The position numbers and the translations under genes are program-made. From contig UQQT01000012.1 in NCBI GenBank assembly GCA_900543395.1, positions 1 to 59,790 of the forward strand: 59,790 bases of DNA. The letters run 5' to 3'. This DNA is from an uncultured Oscillospiraceae bacterium (GTDB lineage Bacteria; Bacillota; Clostridia; Oscillospirales; Acutalibacteraceae). The notes under the pieces were generated by a model that saw nothing but the letters and a program-made list of their open reading frames with translations, ran no database searches and had not been told where the DNA came from. Below, piece after piece: positions 1 to 7,674 of the stretch; within the stretch, counting starts at the first letter, position 1, and every line of letters begins with the position of its first letter.

Positions 1-29
1 AAGCCGCATAAATACTGGATTTTATAATA

Positions 30-78
30 AAAACACCATTGACTCCGAACTTAAGAGTTCAGATTTCAATGGTGTCTT
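30..78 (-). terminator. Intrinsic terminator downstream of tRNA-Arg
   Basis: On the minus strand an ACACCATTGA / TCAATGGTGT stem, with a second inner GAACT/AGTTC pairing, is followed by a T-rich run. It lies just after the tRNA CCA end and probably ends the tRNA transcript and any read-through from ychF. Confidence 0.75.
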
Positions 79-82
79 TATA

Positions 83-159
83 TGGCCCGCTCGGAGGGAT
101 TCGAACCCCCGATCTTCAGAATCGGAATCTGCTGCGTTATCCGGCTGCGCCACGAGCGG
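83..159 (-). tRNA. tRNA-Arg (anticodon CCG), CCA encoded
   Basis: The minus strand folds as a cloverleaf. The acceptor stem pairs CCGCTCG with CGAGCGG, followed by discriminator G and an encoded CCA. The T arm carries GGTTCGAATCC. The anticodon loop reads TTCCGAT, which places CCG at positions 34-36, so the tRNA reads the arginine codon CGG. It lies 73 bp downstream of ychF on the same strand and is followed by its own terminator hairpin. Confidence 0.95.
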
Positions 160-232
160 ATATATACGAAACCGCCGAACGCAATGTCGTCGGCTCCGTT
201 TTTTTCTTTATAACATAACGTAAAAACGCTTA

Positions 233-1327
233 TCACACGTTAAATCTGAACAGGACGATATCGCCGTCCTGCATTACATAGTCCTTGCCCTCGCTGCGGA
301 CAAGTCCCTTTTCCTTTGCCGAGCTCATTGAACCGCACGCCATAAGGTCATCGAACGAAACAACCTCCGCACGGATGAATCCGCGTTCGAAATCCGAGTG
401 AATTTTGCCCGCCGCCTGCGGTGCCTTCGTACCCTTTTTAATCGTCCACGCTCTGACCTCGGGCTGTCCTGCCGTAAGGTAAGACATGAGTCCGAGAAGA
501 TCGTAGCTTTCCTGAATAAGCGTATCAAGTCCGCCCTGCTCGATTCCGAGGTCTGAAAGGAACATCTCCTTTTCATCCTTATCAAGCGAGCTTATCTGTG
601 CCTCGAGTTCGGCACATATCGGCAGAACCCGGCTTCCCTCGGCTTCCGCAATTTTACAAACCGCCTTATATCCCTCGTTCGATTCGACGCCGGAAGAAAA
701 ATCCTCCTCGCTCATATTGCAGGCGTATATAACGGGCTTTAACGTAAGAAGCGCGACGGTTTCGAGCTTTGCGCGCTCCTCGTCGTCCGTTTCGACGGCT
801 CTCGCGCACACTCCCTCGTCGAGCTTTTCGCGTACACGTTTAAAGAATTCAACGTCGGAGGCAAGCGACTTATCACCCTTCATAGCCTTTGTATCCCTGT
901 CGATACGCCTGTCGAGTATCTCCATGTCGGACATAATAAGCTCTAAATTAATCGTCTCAATATCTCTTGCGGGGTCGATACTGCCGTCGACGTGAACAAT
1001 ATCGCCGTTCTCAAAGCATCTGACGACGTGAATAATCGCGTCGACCTCTCTTATATGCGATAAAAATTTATTTCCCAGTCCCTCTCCCTTGGAAGCACCG
1101 CGGACAAGTCCCGCGATATCGACAAATTCAATCGTCGCGGGCGTAATCTTTTCGGGATTATACATCTTTGCGAGTGCGTCGAGTCTCTTATCCGGAACGC
1201 TTACAACGCCGACATTGGGTTCAATCGTGCAGAACGGATAGTTCGCCGACTGCGCGCCCGCGTTCGTCAGCGCGTTAAAAAGCGTGCTTTTTCCTACATT
1301 GGGAAGTCCTACAATACCGAGTTTCAT
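233..1327 (-). CDS. ychF: Ribosome-binding ATPase YchF (OLA1 family)
   Basis: A 364-residue Obg-like P-loop protein of the usual YchF length. It begins with the G1 loop GLPNVGKST at residues 7-15 and has a G3-type DIAGLVRGASKGEG near residue 70. The G4 position reads NMSEE rather than NKxD, which is the family hallmark explaining ATP rather than GTP preference. A coiled-coil region with many charged residues lies at about 130-190 and a TGS-like C-terminal domain at about 280-364. Members bind the ribosome and respond to oxidative or translational stress. It follows the amino-acid ABC operon on the same strand but is separated from it by a terminator at about 1,402-1,443. Confidence 0.97.
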   Translation of the reverse strand: MKLGIVGLPNVGKSTLFNALTNAGAQSANYPFCTIEPNVGVVSVPDKRLDALAKMYNPEKITPATIEFVDIAGLVRGASKGEGLGNKFLSHIREVDAIIHVVRCFENGDIVHVDGSIDPARDIETINLELIMSDMEILDRRIDRDTKAMKGDKSLASDVEFFKRVREKLDEGVCARAVETDDEERAKLETVALLTLKPVIYACNMSEEDFSSGVESNEGYKAVCKIAEAEGSRVLPICAELEAQISSLDKDEKEMFLSDLGIEQGGLDTLIQESYDLLGLMSYLTAGQPEVRAWTIKKGTKAPQAAGKIHSDFERGFIRAEVVSFDDLMACGSMSSAKEKGLVRSEGKDYVMQDGDIVLFRFNV

Positions 1328-1401
1328 ATATTATTCCTCTGAATTTTAATTAAATTAGTCTAAACGATATTTTATCACATTACCCGTAAAATTGCAATAA
1401 T

Positions 1402-1443
1402 AAAAAAACCGAATCTAAAGGTTTCAAATACCTATAGATTCGG
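1402..1443 (-). terminator. Terminator of the amino-acid ABC operon
   Basis: On the minus strand CCGAATCTATAGG pairs with CCTTTAGATTCGG and is followed by TTTTTTTATT. It lies 20 bp after the stop of the ATPase gene and separates the ABC operon from ychF. Confidence 0.85.
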
Positions 1444-1464
1444 CAATATAAGACGCATTCCCAA

Positions 1465-2253
1465 TCAGGGATTCTCTAAAGCACGCTGTAGGAACTGCTT
1501 CGTTCTCAAATTTTTGGGATTAGTAAAGATATCCTCGGGCGAGCCCTCCTCGGCGATTACGCCGTCGGACATGAAAATGACCTTGTTTGCAACGTCTCTG
1601 GCAAACGCCATCTCATGCGTTACGATAACCATTGTAACGTGCTCGTCTGCAAGCTTTCTTATAACCTTCAGAATTTCGCCGGTAAGCTCGGGGTCGAGCG
1701 CACTTGTCGGCTCGTCGAAAAACAGAATTTTCGGCTCGAGCGCGAGAGCTCTGGCTATTGAAACTCTCTGCTGCTGACCGCCCGAAAGTTCGCACGGATA
1801 ATTTTTAAGCTTCTGCGAGAGTCCGACGCGTTCGAGGATATCCTTTGCATTCGCTTCAATCTGCGCATTAATCTCTTTTTTATTCTTTTTATAATCGGGT
1901 TCTTCTTTTGCTCTCATTTTCGGAGCGAGCGTTACGTTGTCGAGAACGTTATACTGCGGAAATAAATTAAACTGCTGAAAAACGAGTCCGAAATTAATTC
2001 TCTTCGCTCTTAATTCCTTATCGGTAAGCTTTTTATGCTCGCCTGCGTCGTATAAAAGCTCGTCGTCGAGATAAAATTTACCGCTGTCGGGCGTTTCGAG
2101 GAAGTTAAGACATCTCAAAAGTGTCGTTTTACCGCTTCCCGAGGAGCCGATTATCGCAAGAACATCGCCTGCTTCAAGGGTAAAGCCTATGTCCTTTAAA
2201 ACCTTCGTAGAACCGAAGTTCTTTGATACGTTTTCAACTTTAAGTATCGACAT
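1465..2253 (-). CDS. Polar amino-acid ABC transporter, ATP-binding protein
   Basis: A 262-residue ATPase with Walker A GSSGSGKTT at about residues 36-44, Q-loop QQFNLFPQ, signature LSGGQQQR, Walker B ILFFDEPTSALDPE and the switch histidine in VTHE. The sequence is typical of the GlnQ/HisP group that energises polar amino-acid uptake. It is the third gene of a binding protein - permease - ATPase operon, starting 12 bp after the permease stop with a GGGGGAGA ribosome binding site. A charged insert (EEPDYKKNKKEINAQ) lies before the Q-loop-distal helices. The amino acid transported cannot be read from the sequence. Confidence 0.93.
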   Translation of the reverse strand: MSILKVENVSKNFGSTKVLKDIGFTLEAGDVLAIIGSSGSGKTTLLRCLNFLETPDSGKFYLDDELLYDAGEHKKLTDKELRAKRINFGLVFQQFNLFPQYNVLDNVTLAPKMRAKEEPDYKKNKKEINAQIEANAKDILERVGLSQKLKNYPCELSGGQQQRVSIARALALEPKILFFDEPTSALDPELTGEILKVIRKLADEHVTMVIVTHEMAFARDVANKVIFMSDGVIAEEGSPEDIFTNPKNLRTKQFLQRALENP

Positions 2254-2265
2254 ATTCTCTCCCCC

Positions 2266-2961
2266 TTAAACCTTGAAATAACTTAATTTCTTTTCGAGTC
2301 TGCCGAACAGAAGCGTCAGAATTCCGCTGAATACAAGATAGTAAACACCGGTGAAGAACAACGGCCATATCTGTCCGGAAATGCCCTGCGAACCCTTAAG
2401 GAACGCCTGACCTGCCCAGATGATCTCCTGCAAAGCGATAATACGCGCAAGGGACGTGTCCTTTACGAGCGTGATAATTTCATTCGACATGGGAGGAACG
2501 ATTCTCTTAATCATCTGCATGAGCGTAACGCGGAAGAATATCTGCGATTTCGACATACCGAGCACAAGCCCCGCCTCCTGCTGTCCGACGGGAACGCCCT
2601 GTATTCCGCCTCTGTAAATCTCGGAGAAATAGCACGCGTAGTTTATTATAAACGAAACGCATGAGGCTATGAATCTGCCGTTTTCTCCGCTGCCCCATAT
2701 ATTATTGTGAAAAACGAGTCCGGGGAAGAAATATATTATCATAATCTGAAGCATGAGGGGCGTACCTCTGAATATCCACACTATAACTCTGACAAGCGCG
2801 GACAGGGGCTTGAAGCGCGACATGGAGCCGAACGATATTACGAGTCCTAACGGAATCGCGCCGAGAAGCGTTATAAAAAACAATTTGAGAGTCTGCAAAA
2901 ATCCAACGTTCAGCGAAGCGAATACCGTCGGGAACTGCTCGACTACCGTCTGAAAATTCAT
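2266..2961 (-). CDS. Polar amino-acid ABC transporter, permease
   Basis: A 231-residue membrane protein of the HisM/GlnP type with about five membrane segments. It has the family signature around GGIQGVPVGQQEAGLVLGMS (residues about 120-140), which docks with the ATPase, and a conserved FRGTPLMLQ early in the protein. It is preceded by AAAGGATG and is the second gene of the operon. The C-terminus ends in a short cytoplasmic tail (GRLEKKLSYFKV). Confidence 0.92.
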   Translation of the reverse strand: MNFQTVVEQFPTVFASLNVGFLQTLKLFFITLLGAIPLGLVISFGSMSRFKPLSALVRVIVWIFRGTPLMLQIMIIYFFPGLVFHNNIWGSGENGRFIASCVSFIINYACYFSEIYRGGIQGVPVGQQEAGLVLGMSKSQIFFRVTLMQMIKRIVPPMSNEIITLVKDTSLARIIALQEIIWAGQAFLKGSQGISGQIWPLFFTGVYYLVFSGILTLLFGRLEKKLSYFKV

Positions 2962-3010
2962 TTATGTAACATCCTTTATCGGGAAATTTAATTGAAAATA
3001 ATCAAAATCA

Positions 3011-3033
3011 GAGAGCGCACAATGCGCGCTCTC
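3011..3033 (-). terminator. Hairpin between binding-protein and permease genes
   Basis: GAGAGCGC and GCGCTCTC form a perfect 8-bp stem in the 98-bp gap between the binding-protein and permease genes. The following minus-strand bases are only moderately T-rich, so it is probably a partial terminator or an mRNA-stabilising 3' structure. Such a hairpin would make more binding protein than permease, as is usual for these operons. Confidence 0.5.
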
Positions 3034-3059
3034 CGTTATTTGCTTTTGCTTTATAAAGC

Positions 3060-3899
3060 TTATTTGATAAGCATTGCCTGTACTTTATAGGTTTCTGCCG
3101 TTTTGTCCATAAGCTCACCGTTGGCAGCGAAGAACTCGTTGAGCTTAGCGGTAAGATCCGATCCCTGACGGAAGCCTACGCCGTACTCCTCGGAGTTGAG
3201 CTTTACGGTGTATGCAAGCTGTGCATAGCCGGTTCCCTCGCCTACCATTGCGGCAGCCATAAGAGAGTCGATGATAGCCGCGTCGCAGGTGCCTGCCGCA
3301 ACCTCTGCAAGAGCGGTAGCCTGATCCTTAACCTCAGTGTATTTAAAACCGTTAGCCGCTGCCTCTTTCTTACCTGCGCTGCCTGCCTCTACCGCGAAAT
3401 TAAGTTCTTTGCAAGACTCTGCGGTCTGGTACTTGTCAGCCTTATCCTTGGGAACGATAACAATCTGAGCGTTGTTGCAGTATGCGTTCGAGCAAGACAT
3501 TGAAGCTTTTACCTCGTCCGTAAGGGTCATGCCGTTCCATACACAGTCAATCGTTTTACTCTTTAATTCCATAGCTTTATTATCCCAGTCGATTTCAATA
3601 AACTCAACGTCTACGCCGAGGCTCTTTGCGAAAGCCTTAGCCATGTCCGCGTCAAAACCGATCCACTCTTTGTTTTCATTCTGATAATCCATGGGCTCGA
3701 AGTCCGTGATACCTACGACAAGCTTGCCTTTTTCTTTAACGTAAGCCATATCGCTTGCTTCGTTCGACGCGTTTGAAGCGGGTGCCTTTGAGGTGTCGGT
3801 TTTCGTTTCGTCCTCGGTCTTTCCGGTGCACGAAGCGAAGCACAGTACGGTCATTACAACCGCAAGAATGATTGATAATACTTTGATTGCCTTTTTCAT
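3060..3899 (-). CDS. Amino-acid ABC transporter, substrate-binding lipoprotein
   Basis: A 279-residue periplasmic-binding-protein type 2 protein. The start is taken at ATG 3899, nine bases after GGAG, not at the in-frame TTG six bases upstream. A hydrophobic signal ends in a lipobox FASC with Cys24, followed by a Ser/Thr/Asp-rich linker. The bilobed domain starts at KEKGKLVVGITDFEPMDY, a typical PBPb start, and has IGFDADMAKAFAKSLG and TIDCVWNGMTLT. It is anchored outside the membrane, captures a polar amino acid and hands it to the permease encoded next. Confidence 0.92.
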   Translation of the reverse strand: MKKAIKVLSIILAVVMTVLCFASCTGKTEDETKTDTSKAPASNASNEASDMAYVKEKGKLVVGITDFEPMDYQNENKEWIGFDADMAKAFAKSLGVDVEFIEIDWDNKAMELKSKTIDCVWNGMTLTDEVKASMSCSNAYCNNAQIVIVPKDKADKYQTAESCKELNFAVEAGSAGKKEAAANGFKYTEVKDQATALAEVAAGTCDAAIIDSLMAAAMVGEGTGYAQLAYTVKLNSEEYGVGFRQGSDLTAKLNEFFAANGELMDKTAETYKVQAMLIK

Positions 3900-3934
3900 T
3901 TTCAATTTCTCCGTTTCTATTGTTTTAATGTTGT

Positions 3935-3958
3935 AGCACTTTATTACGGTGAAGTGCT
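3935..3958 (-). promoter_or_regulatory. Leader hairpin at the 5' end of the ABC transcript
   Basis: AGCACTT and AAGTGCT can pair across a 10-base loop immediately downstream of the promoter, at the predicted 5' end of the mRNA. It could be an operator palindrome for an unknown regulator or an mRNA-protecting hairpin; the sequence does not decide. Confidence 0.4.
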
Positions 3959-3970
3959 TTTGTTGTCATC

Positions 3971-3999
3971 ATTATAACCGCACAAAACGCGTTTGTCAA
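3971..3999 (-). promoter_or_regulatory. Consensus sigma-A promoter of the amino-acid ABC operon
   Basis: On the minus strand TTGACA (3999-3994), a 17-base spacer, then TATAAT (3976-3971): both hexamers are perfect. It drives the binding-protein gene about 75 bases downstream. Confidence 0.88.
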
Positions 4000-4069
4000 C
4001 CCCTTTTTTCAAAAAAATTGAAAAAGTTTAAAAATTTTTTTTCGGGGCATGATTTTAACGGGTGATATT

Positions 4070-5689
4070 ATGAACAGACGGGTGCTTACGGTTTTTTCGC
4101 TTTTTGCGCTTGCGAGTCTCGCATTATTAATAAGAATAGGATATATAAACAATTCGGACAGCTCCGTCAGGGCGGACTCGGTGAAATATTCGTCGTACTT
4201 AATAAATGAAAAGCGCGGATACATTTACGACGTGAACATGCTTCCTATGGTCAACACAAAAACGGATTATTATATTGCCGCAGCGCCGGACAGCGGGAGC
4301 CGGAGCATATTAAAAGAGCGTCTGACCTCGGATGAATTTTTAAAAATCGAAAGTAATTTCACGTCGGGCAAGCCTATATTATTAAAAACGGACAGGGAAA
4401 TCAAAGCAGGCTCCGGCATAACTGCCTTTAAGACATACGAACGGTATTCCGATTCAGACCCCGCGCAGAATCTTATTGGCTATCTCGACTCGTCGGGAAA
4501 CGGGGCGTTCGGACTCGAAAAAATATACAACACGTTTTTGAGCGATAATTCGGGAACGATTAAAGCGCAGTTCCCGGTCTCGGCTTCGGGCATATCGCTC
4601 TCGGGCGCACAGATAAGAATCAAAAACGACAATTATTATTCGAAAGCGGGGATCGTGCTGACGATAGACAAGAACATCCAATCGATATGCGAAAACGCAC
4701 TCAAAGAAAACAGGATAACAACCGGGTGCGCCGTGGTTCTGGACGTTCGGGACAATTCAATTACCGCTCTTGCCACCGCGCCGTCGATAGACAGGAGTAA
4801 TCTGCAAAAAAGCGTAAACGACGAAAATTCACCGTTTGTGAACAGGGCGCTCAGCGCGTACTCCGTCGGCTCCGTATTTAAACCCATAGTCGCCGCGGCG
4901 GCTCTCGACAGCGGAATAAGCGAGAATATGACGGTCGGGTGCGACGGAAAAATAAGCGTTAATTCGACTGTGTTCAACTGTCATAAAAACGACGGACACG
5001 GCGTTCTCGACATGGCGGGCGCGACAGCCGTTTCATGCAACGAATATTATATAACGCTCGGACTGAAAACAGGCGCGGACAAAATAATAGATCTCGCCTC
5101 ATCACTCGGACTCGGAAAGGAAATAAAACTTGCCGATTCGCTTGTCTGCGAGGGCGGAAACGTCCCGGATAAAAGCAAAATCGATTCCGCGCCGGCGCTT
5201 GCGAATTTATCGTTCGGACAGGGAACGCTCATGGCTTCACCGTTACAGATAGCGGGGGTTTATTCGGCTTTTGCCTCGTCGGGAATATACAGAACGCCGT
5301 ATTTGATTAAATGCTTTACGGACGAAAACGGCGCGGTAACGGCGTATTATAAGAATGAAACGCAGAACAGGGTTATACCCGAAAGCGTGTGCAAAAAGAT
5401 TCAGTCAATGCTCGAGCTGACCGTAACCGACGGCAGCGGAAAGAACGCGAAGCCCGAAAAAAACACCGCCGCCGGAAAAACGGCGACGGCTCAGTCGGGC
5501 TGGTATGAAAACGGCGAGGAGGTACTGCATACATGGTTTGCCGGGTACTTCCCCGCAGAAAATCCGCGGTATGCGATAGTCGTGATGAACGAACACGGCG
5601 AATATTCGTCAACGGACTGCGCCCCCGCTTTTAAAACAATAGCGGACGGGATATATGATATTGAATTGCAATACGCGAAAAAACAATAA
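4070..5689 (+). CDS. Class B penicillin-binding protein (transpeptidase) with KTA box
   Basis: About 539 residues from ATG 4070, preceded by GGGTGAT; an in-frame ATG at 4049 lacks a good ribosome binding site. One N-terminal membrane anchor (residues about 4-24) is followed by a PBP dimerisation region (YINEKRGYIYD-like) and the transpeptidase domain. Catalytic motifs are S268-VF-K271 (SxxK), S322-C-N324 (SxN) and K470-T-A at the position normally held by KTG. Class B enzymes cross-link peptidoglycan in division, elongation or sporulation. There is no PASTA domain. The gene stands alone, convergent with the next gene 22 bp away. The KTA variant is unusual; I cannot say whether it lowers beta-lactam binding. 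The last residues KKQ and the stop codon lie inside a palindrome. Confidence 0.9.
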   Translation: MNRRVLTVFSLFALASLALLIRIGYINNSDSSVRADSVKYSSYLINEKRGYIYDVNMLPMVNTKTDYYIAAAPDSGSRSILKERLTSDEFLKIESNFTSGKPILLKTDREIKAGSGITAFKTYERYSDSDPAQNLIGYLDSSGNGAFGLEKIYNTFLSDNSGTIKAQFPVSASGISLSGAQIRIKNDNYYSKAGIVLTIDKNIQSICENALKENRITTGCAVVLDVRDNSITALATAPSIDRSNLQKSVNDENSPFVNRALSAYSVGSVFKPIVAAAALDSGISENMTVGCDGKISVNSTVFNCHKNDGHGVLDMAGATAVSCNEYYITLGLKTGADKIIDLASSLGLGKEIKLADSLVCEGGNVPDKSKIDSAPALANLSFGQGTLMASPLQIAGVYSAFASSGIYRTPYLIKCFTDENGAVTAYYKNETQNRVIPESVCKKIQSMLELTVTDGSGKNAKPEKNTAAGKTATAQSGWYENGEEVLHTWFAGYFPAENPRYAIVVMNEHGEYSSTDCAPAFKTIADGIYDIELQYAKKQ

Positions 5690-5712
5690 TTTTTCGGGAC
5701 AAATTATTGTTT
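5681..5712. repeat. AT-rich palindrome containing the stop codon
   Basis: AAACAATAATTT and AAATTATTGTTT pair around an 8-base loop. The left arm holds the TAA of the penicillin-binding protein gene, and the right arm overlaps the TAA of the convergent NlpC/dockerin gene. It fills the whole gap between them and may act as a two-way terminator. Related palindromes occur at 33,231-33,262 and 41,447-41,478. Confidence 0.75.
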
Positions 5713-7450
5713 ATATTTCATTTTCCAGCTTCGCGCAGAAGCGTAACAGTTTTCTTGACTCCGCCGTTGTAATTCTGCCGTCGGAGTCAAAATCGCCCGC
5801 CGAAATCTGTTCGGCAACAGGTTCGCAGAGCTTTGCCGACGCTCTTAACATTTCCCGCGCGTCCGCAGCCGACACGATTCCGTTCAAATCGAAATCACCC
5901 TTTTGAACCTCTATGTGCGCTTTTCCGGTTTCGCCGTCGGTGACGCATCCCGATTTTACGTTAAGATACACCGTCGAATCGTCCGCGTCCATAACAGTAT
6001 AACTGCCCTCTTCAAGCTCATAGCCGAAACAGCCGTCAAGCGTATCGTCGATACCGAAAAACGAATATCCGTTTTCGTCGGCATACGCTATATTAAGTCC
6101 GTACTCGCTCTTTGCGTTCAGATCGGAGCATGACGTAAAGCACATATCCTCGCACAGACAGTCATAGAAAATTCTGAACATATCCCCGGGTTCGGAGACC
6201 GTCTTTATCGCGCCCTTTACCGACGCTTCAAGAACCGTATTTGTCCCGTCGCAGGCGGGAGTTATTTTATCCGCGGTAACCGCTGCGTGAAGAACGCCGT
6301 CATAATCGAAAATATAATCTTTAAATTCGTCTGCGTTGCTTTTTGAAATTTTAAAATAACACTGCGTACCCTCGTCGAGCGTATATTTTCCGTTTTTATA
6401 TCCGAATACGGCTTTTCCGTCCGAATTCGTAACGGCGGAGCCTATTTTATTTGAACACGCCGAATCCGAATACACGTCGAAAGCGATTCCGGCATACGTA
6501 AAATAAACATCTTTCGAAAGCGACGGAATATACCGTCTGACTCTTATCTCCGCGCTGAGAGCTCCGCATTTTTTATAATTTATAAACGTAAGCGTCTGAT
6601 TCTGATTCTCCGGCGAGACGGCAACCGATTTCTTTTGCGCGTCGGATTTATACCCGTTCGGGGTTTTTGTCTGCGACACGGTATATGTTCCGTAGTTAAG
6701 ACGTACGCTCTCGCCCTGCTTCAGAGTCGAAACGAGCGAACCCGACGAATCATAAACCGAGAATTCTCCGCCGGAAAGAACGTTTGACCCGCCGTCCTTT
6801 AAATTAATTTTGAGAGTCCCTCCGCGGGGCTTCATTTTTGCTACAACGAACTTGACAACCGCACCGCCCGAACGGATTATCGACATATAATTTGCCCGTG
6901 CAGCCGAGTGCCAGAACACGTCCGTCGAGCCGTCGCCCCAATATATTCCTATATGATTCTGACCGCTCGGCCGAAGCTCCTCGTTGCAGAACATCATGAT
7001 AATATCGCCCTTGCTCATGACTCCGCTTCTCAATGCCTCATATTTATTATTGAATATATAATACTCTATCCCGTTGTCCTCGAGAACGCCGTACCATCCC
7101 CTCGGGGTAGAAAACGACAGGATCTGATAGTCCGACGGATCGCCTCCAGCGCGGAGAATGCACGACTTCAGCACATGCCAGACAAAGCCCGAGCAGTTCA
7201 TACCGGACGAACCGTTATACGACGTGTCGCCGTTGGGCGAGCGCCAGTTACCGCTGCGGTAAGGCGTGCCGAGATAGTAATTGTCATGCTCGTGAGAATA
7301 CAGATAATCCATGTAGCTCCCGTAAGAAAAGCCGTAATACTCGCTCAATGACCTGCCGTCGACCGCCGACGCCGAAATCGGACAGGCCGAAACTGCAATC
7401 ATTACCGTTAACAAAATGGTTATAATTCCTGTTACGGCATTTTTCTTCAT
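5711..7450 (-). CDS. Secreted NlpC/P60-like protein with SpaA-type domains and C-terminal dockerin
   Basis: About 579 residues from ATG 7450; the reading frame extends 26 codons upstream, but the signal peptide starts here (MKKNAVTGIITILLTVMIAV). The N-terminal papain-like fold has candidate nucleophile Cys86 in MNCSGFVWHVL and His166 in QNHIGIYWG, as in NlpC/P60 amidases or endopeptidases. Two prealbumin-like SpaA-type domains follow: one around residues 210-300 with the typical YTVSQTKTPNGY, and a second with ISKSNADEFKDY. The C-terminus has two F-hand repeats (DFDLNGIVSAADAREML and DFDSDGRITTAESRKLL), which is a type I dockerin. It probably acts at the cell surface on peptidoglycan or a peptide. 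A cohesin partner is not in the window. Confidence 0.82.
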   Translation of the reverse strand: MKKNAVTGIITILLTVMIAVSACPISASAVDGRSLSEYYGFSYGSYMDYLYSHEHDNYYLGTPYRSGNWRSPNGDTSYNGSSGMNCSGFVWHVLKSCILRAGGDPSDYQILSFSTPRGWYGVLEDNGIEYYIFNNKYEALRSGVMSKGDIIMMFCNEELRPSGQNHIGIYWGDGSTDVFWHSAARANYMSIIRSGGAVVKFVVAKMKPRGGTLKINLKDGGSNVLSGGEFSVYDSSGSLVSTLKQGESVRLNYGTYTVSQTKTPNGYKSDAQKKSVAVSPENQNQTLTFINYKKCGALSAEIRVRRYIPSLSKDVYFTYAGIAFDVYSDSACSNKIGSAVTNSDGKAVFGYKNGKYTLDEGTQCYFKISKSNADEFKDYIFDYDGVLHAAVTADKITPACDGTNTVLEASVKGAIKTVSEPGDMFRIFYDCLCEDMCFTSCSDLNAKSEYGLNIAYADENGYSFFGIDDTLDGCFGYELEEGSYTVMDADDSTVYLNVKSGCVTDGETGKAHIEVQKGDFDLNGIVSAADAREMLRASAKLCEPVAEQISAGDFDSDGRITTAESRKLLRFCAKLENEI

Positions 7451-7517
7451 CAATTTACATCTTCTTTCATTTTTATACAAATTAATTATACCTTTATAAA
7501 ATAAAAAGTCAATTCGA

Positions 7518-7546
7518 TTGACAAACATTTTTAATTATCTTATAAT
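7518..7546 (+). promoter_or_regulatory. Consensus sigma-A promoter upstream of the cobalamin riboswitch
   Basis: TTGACA (7518-7523), 17 bases, TATAAT (7541-7546). The predicted start, about 7,553, coincides with the first pairing base of the riboswitch P1 stem. Confidence 0.88.
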
Positions 7547-7552
7547 TTACAT

Positions 7553-7646
7553 GAAAATCGGGAGGAAAGTGCGGTGAAAATCCGCCGCAGCAGCCACTGC
7601 CGTAACGAAGATTTTCTCTTCCGAGTCGGAATACTCTCCGGTTTTC
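7553..7646 (+). promoter_or_regulatory. Cobalamin riboswitch (short form)
   Basis: The leader carries GGTGAAAATCC, then the B12 box GCAGCCACTGCCGTAA and the 3' conserved GAGTCGGAATAC. The outer stem pairs GAAAATCGGGAG with CTCTCCGGTTTTC. At about 94 nt it is shorter than a classical adenosylcobalamin element and resembles the compact Cbl-II type. The ribosome binding site AAGGAG is 15-20 bases past the aptamer and there is no terminator hairpin before it, so control is probably at translation initiation. Confidence 0.88.
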
Positions 7647-7674
7647 AAAAAAATTTTATAAAGGAGCATGCAGA

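Noticed and set aside
163..215. GCCGA...TCGGC hairpin followed by T-run between tRNA-Arg and ychF
   Set aside because: The T-run is on the plus strand where no gene ends; on the minus strand, the direction of both genes, it lacks a T-run.
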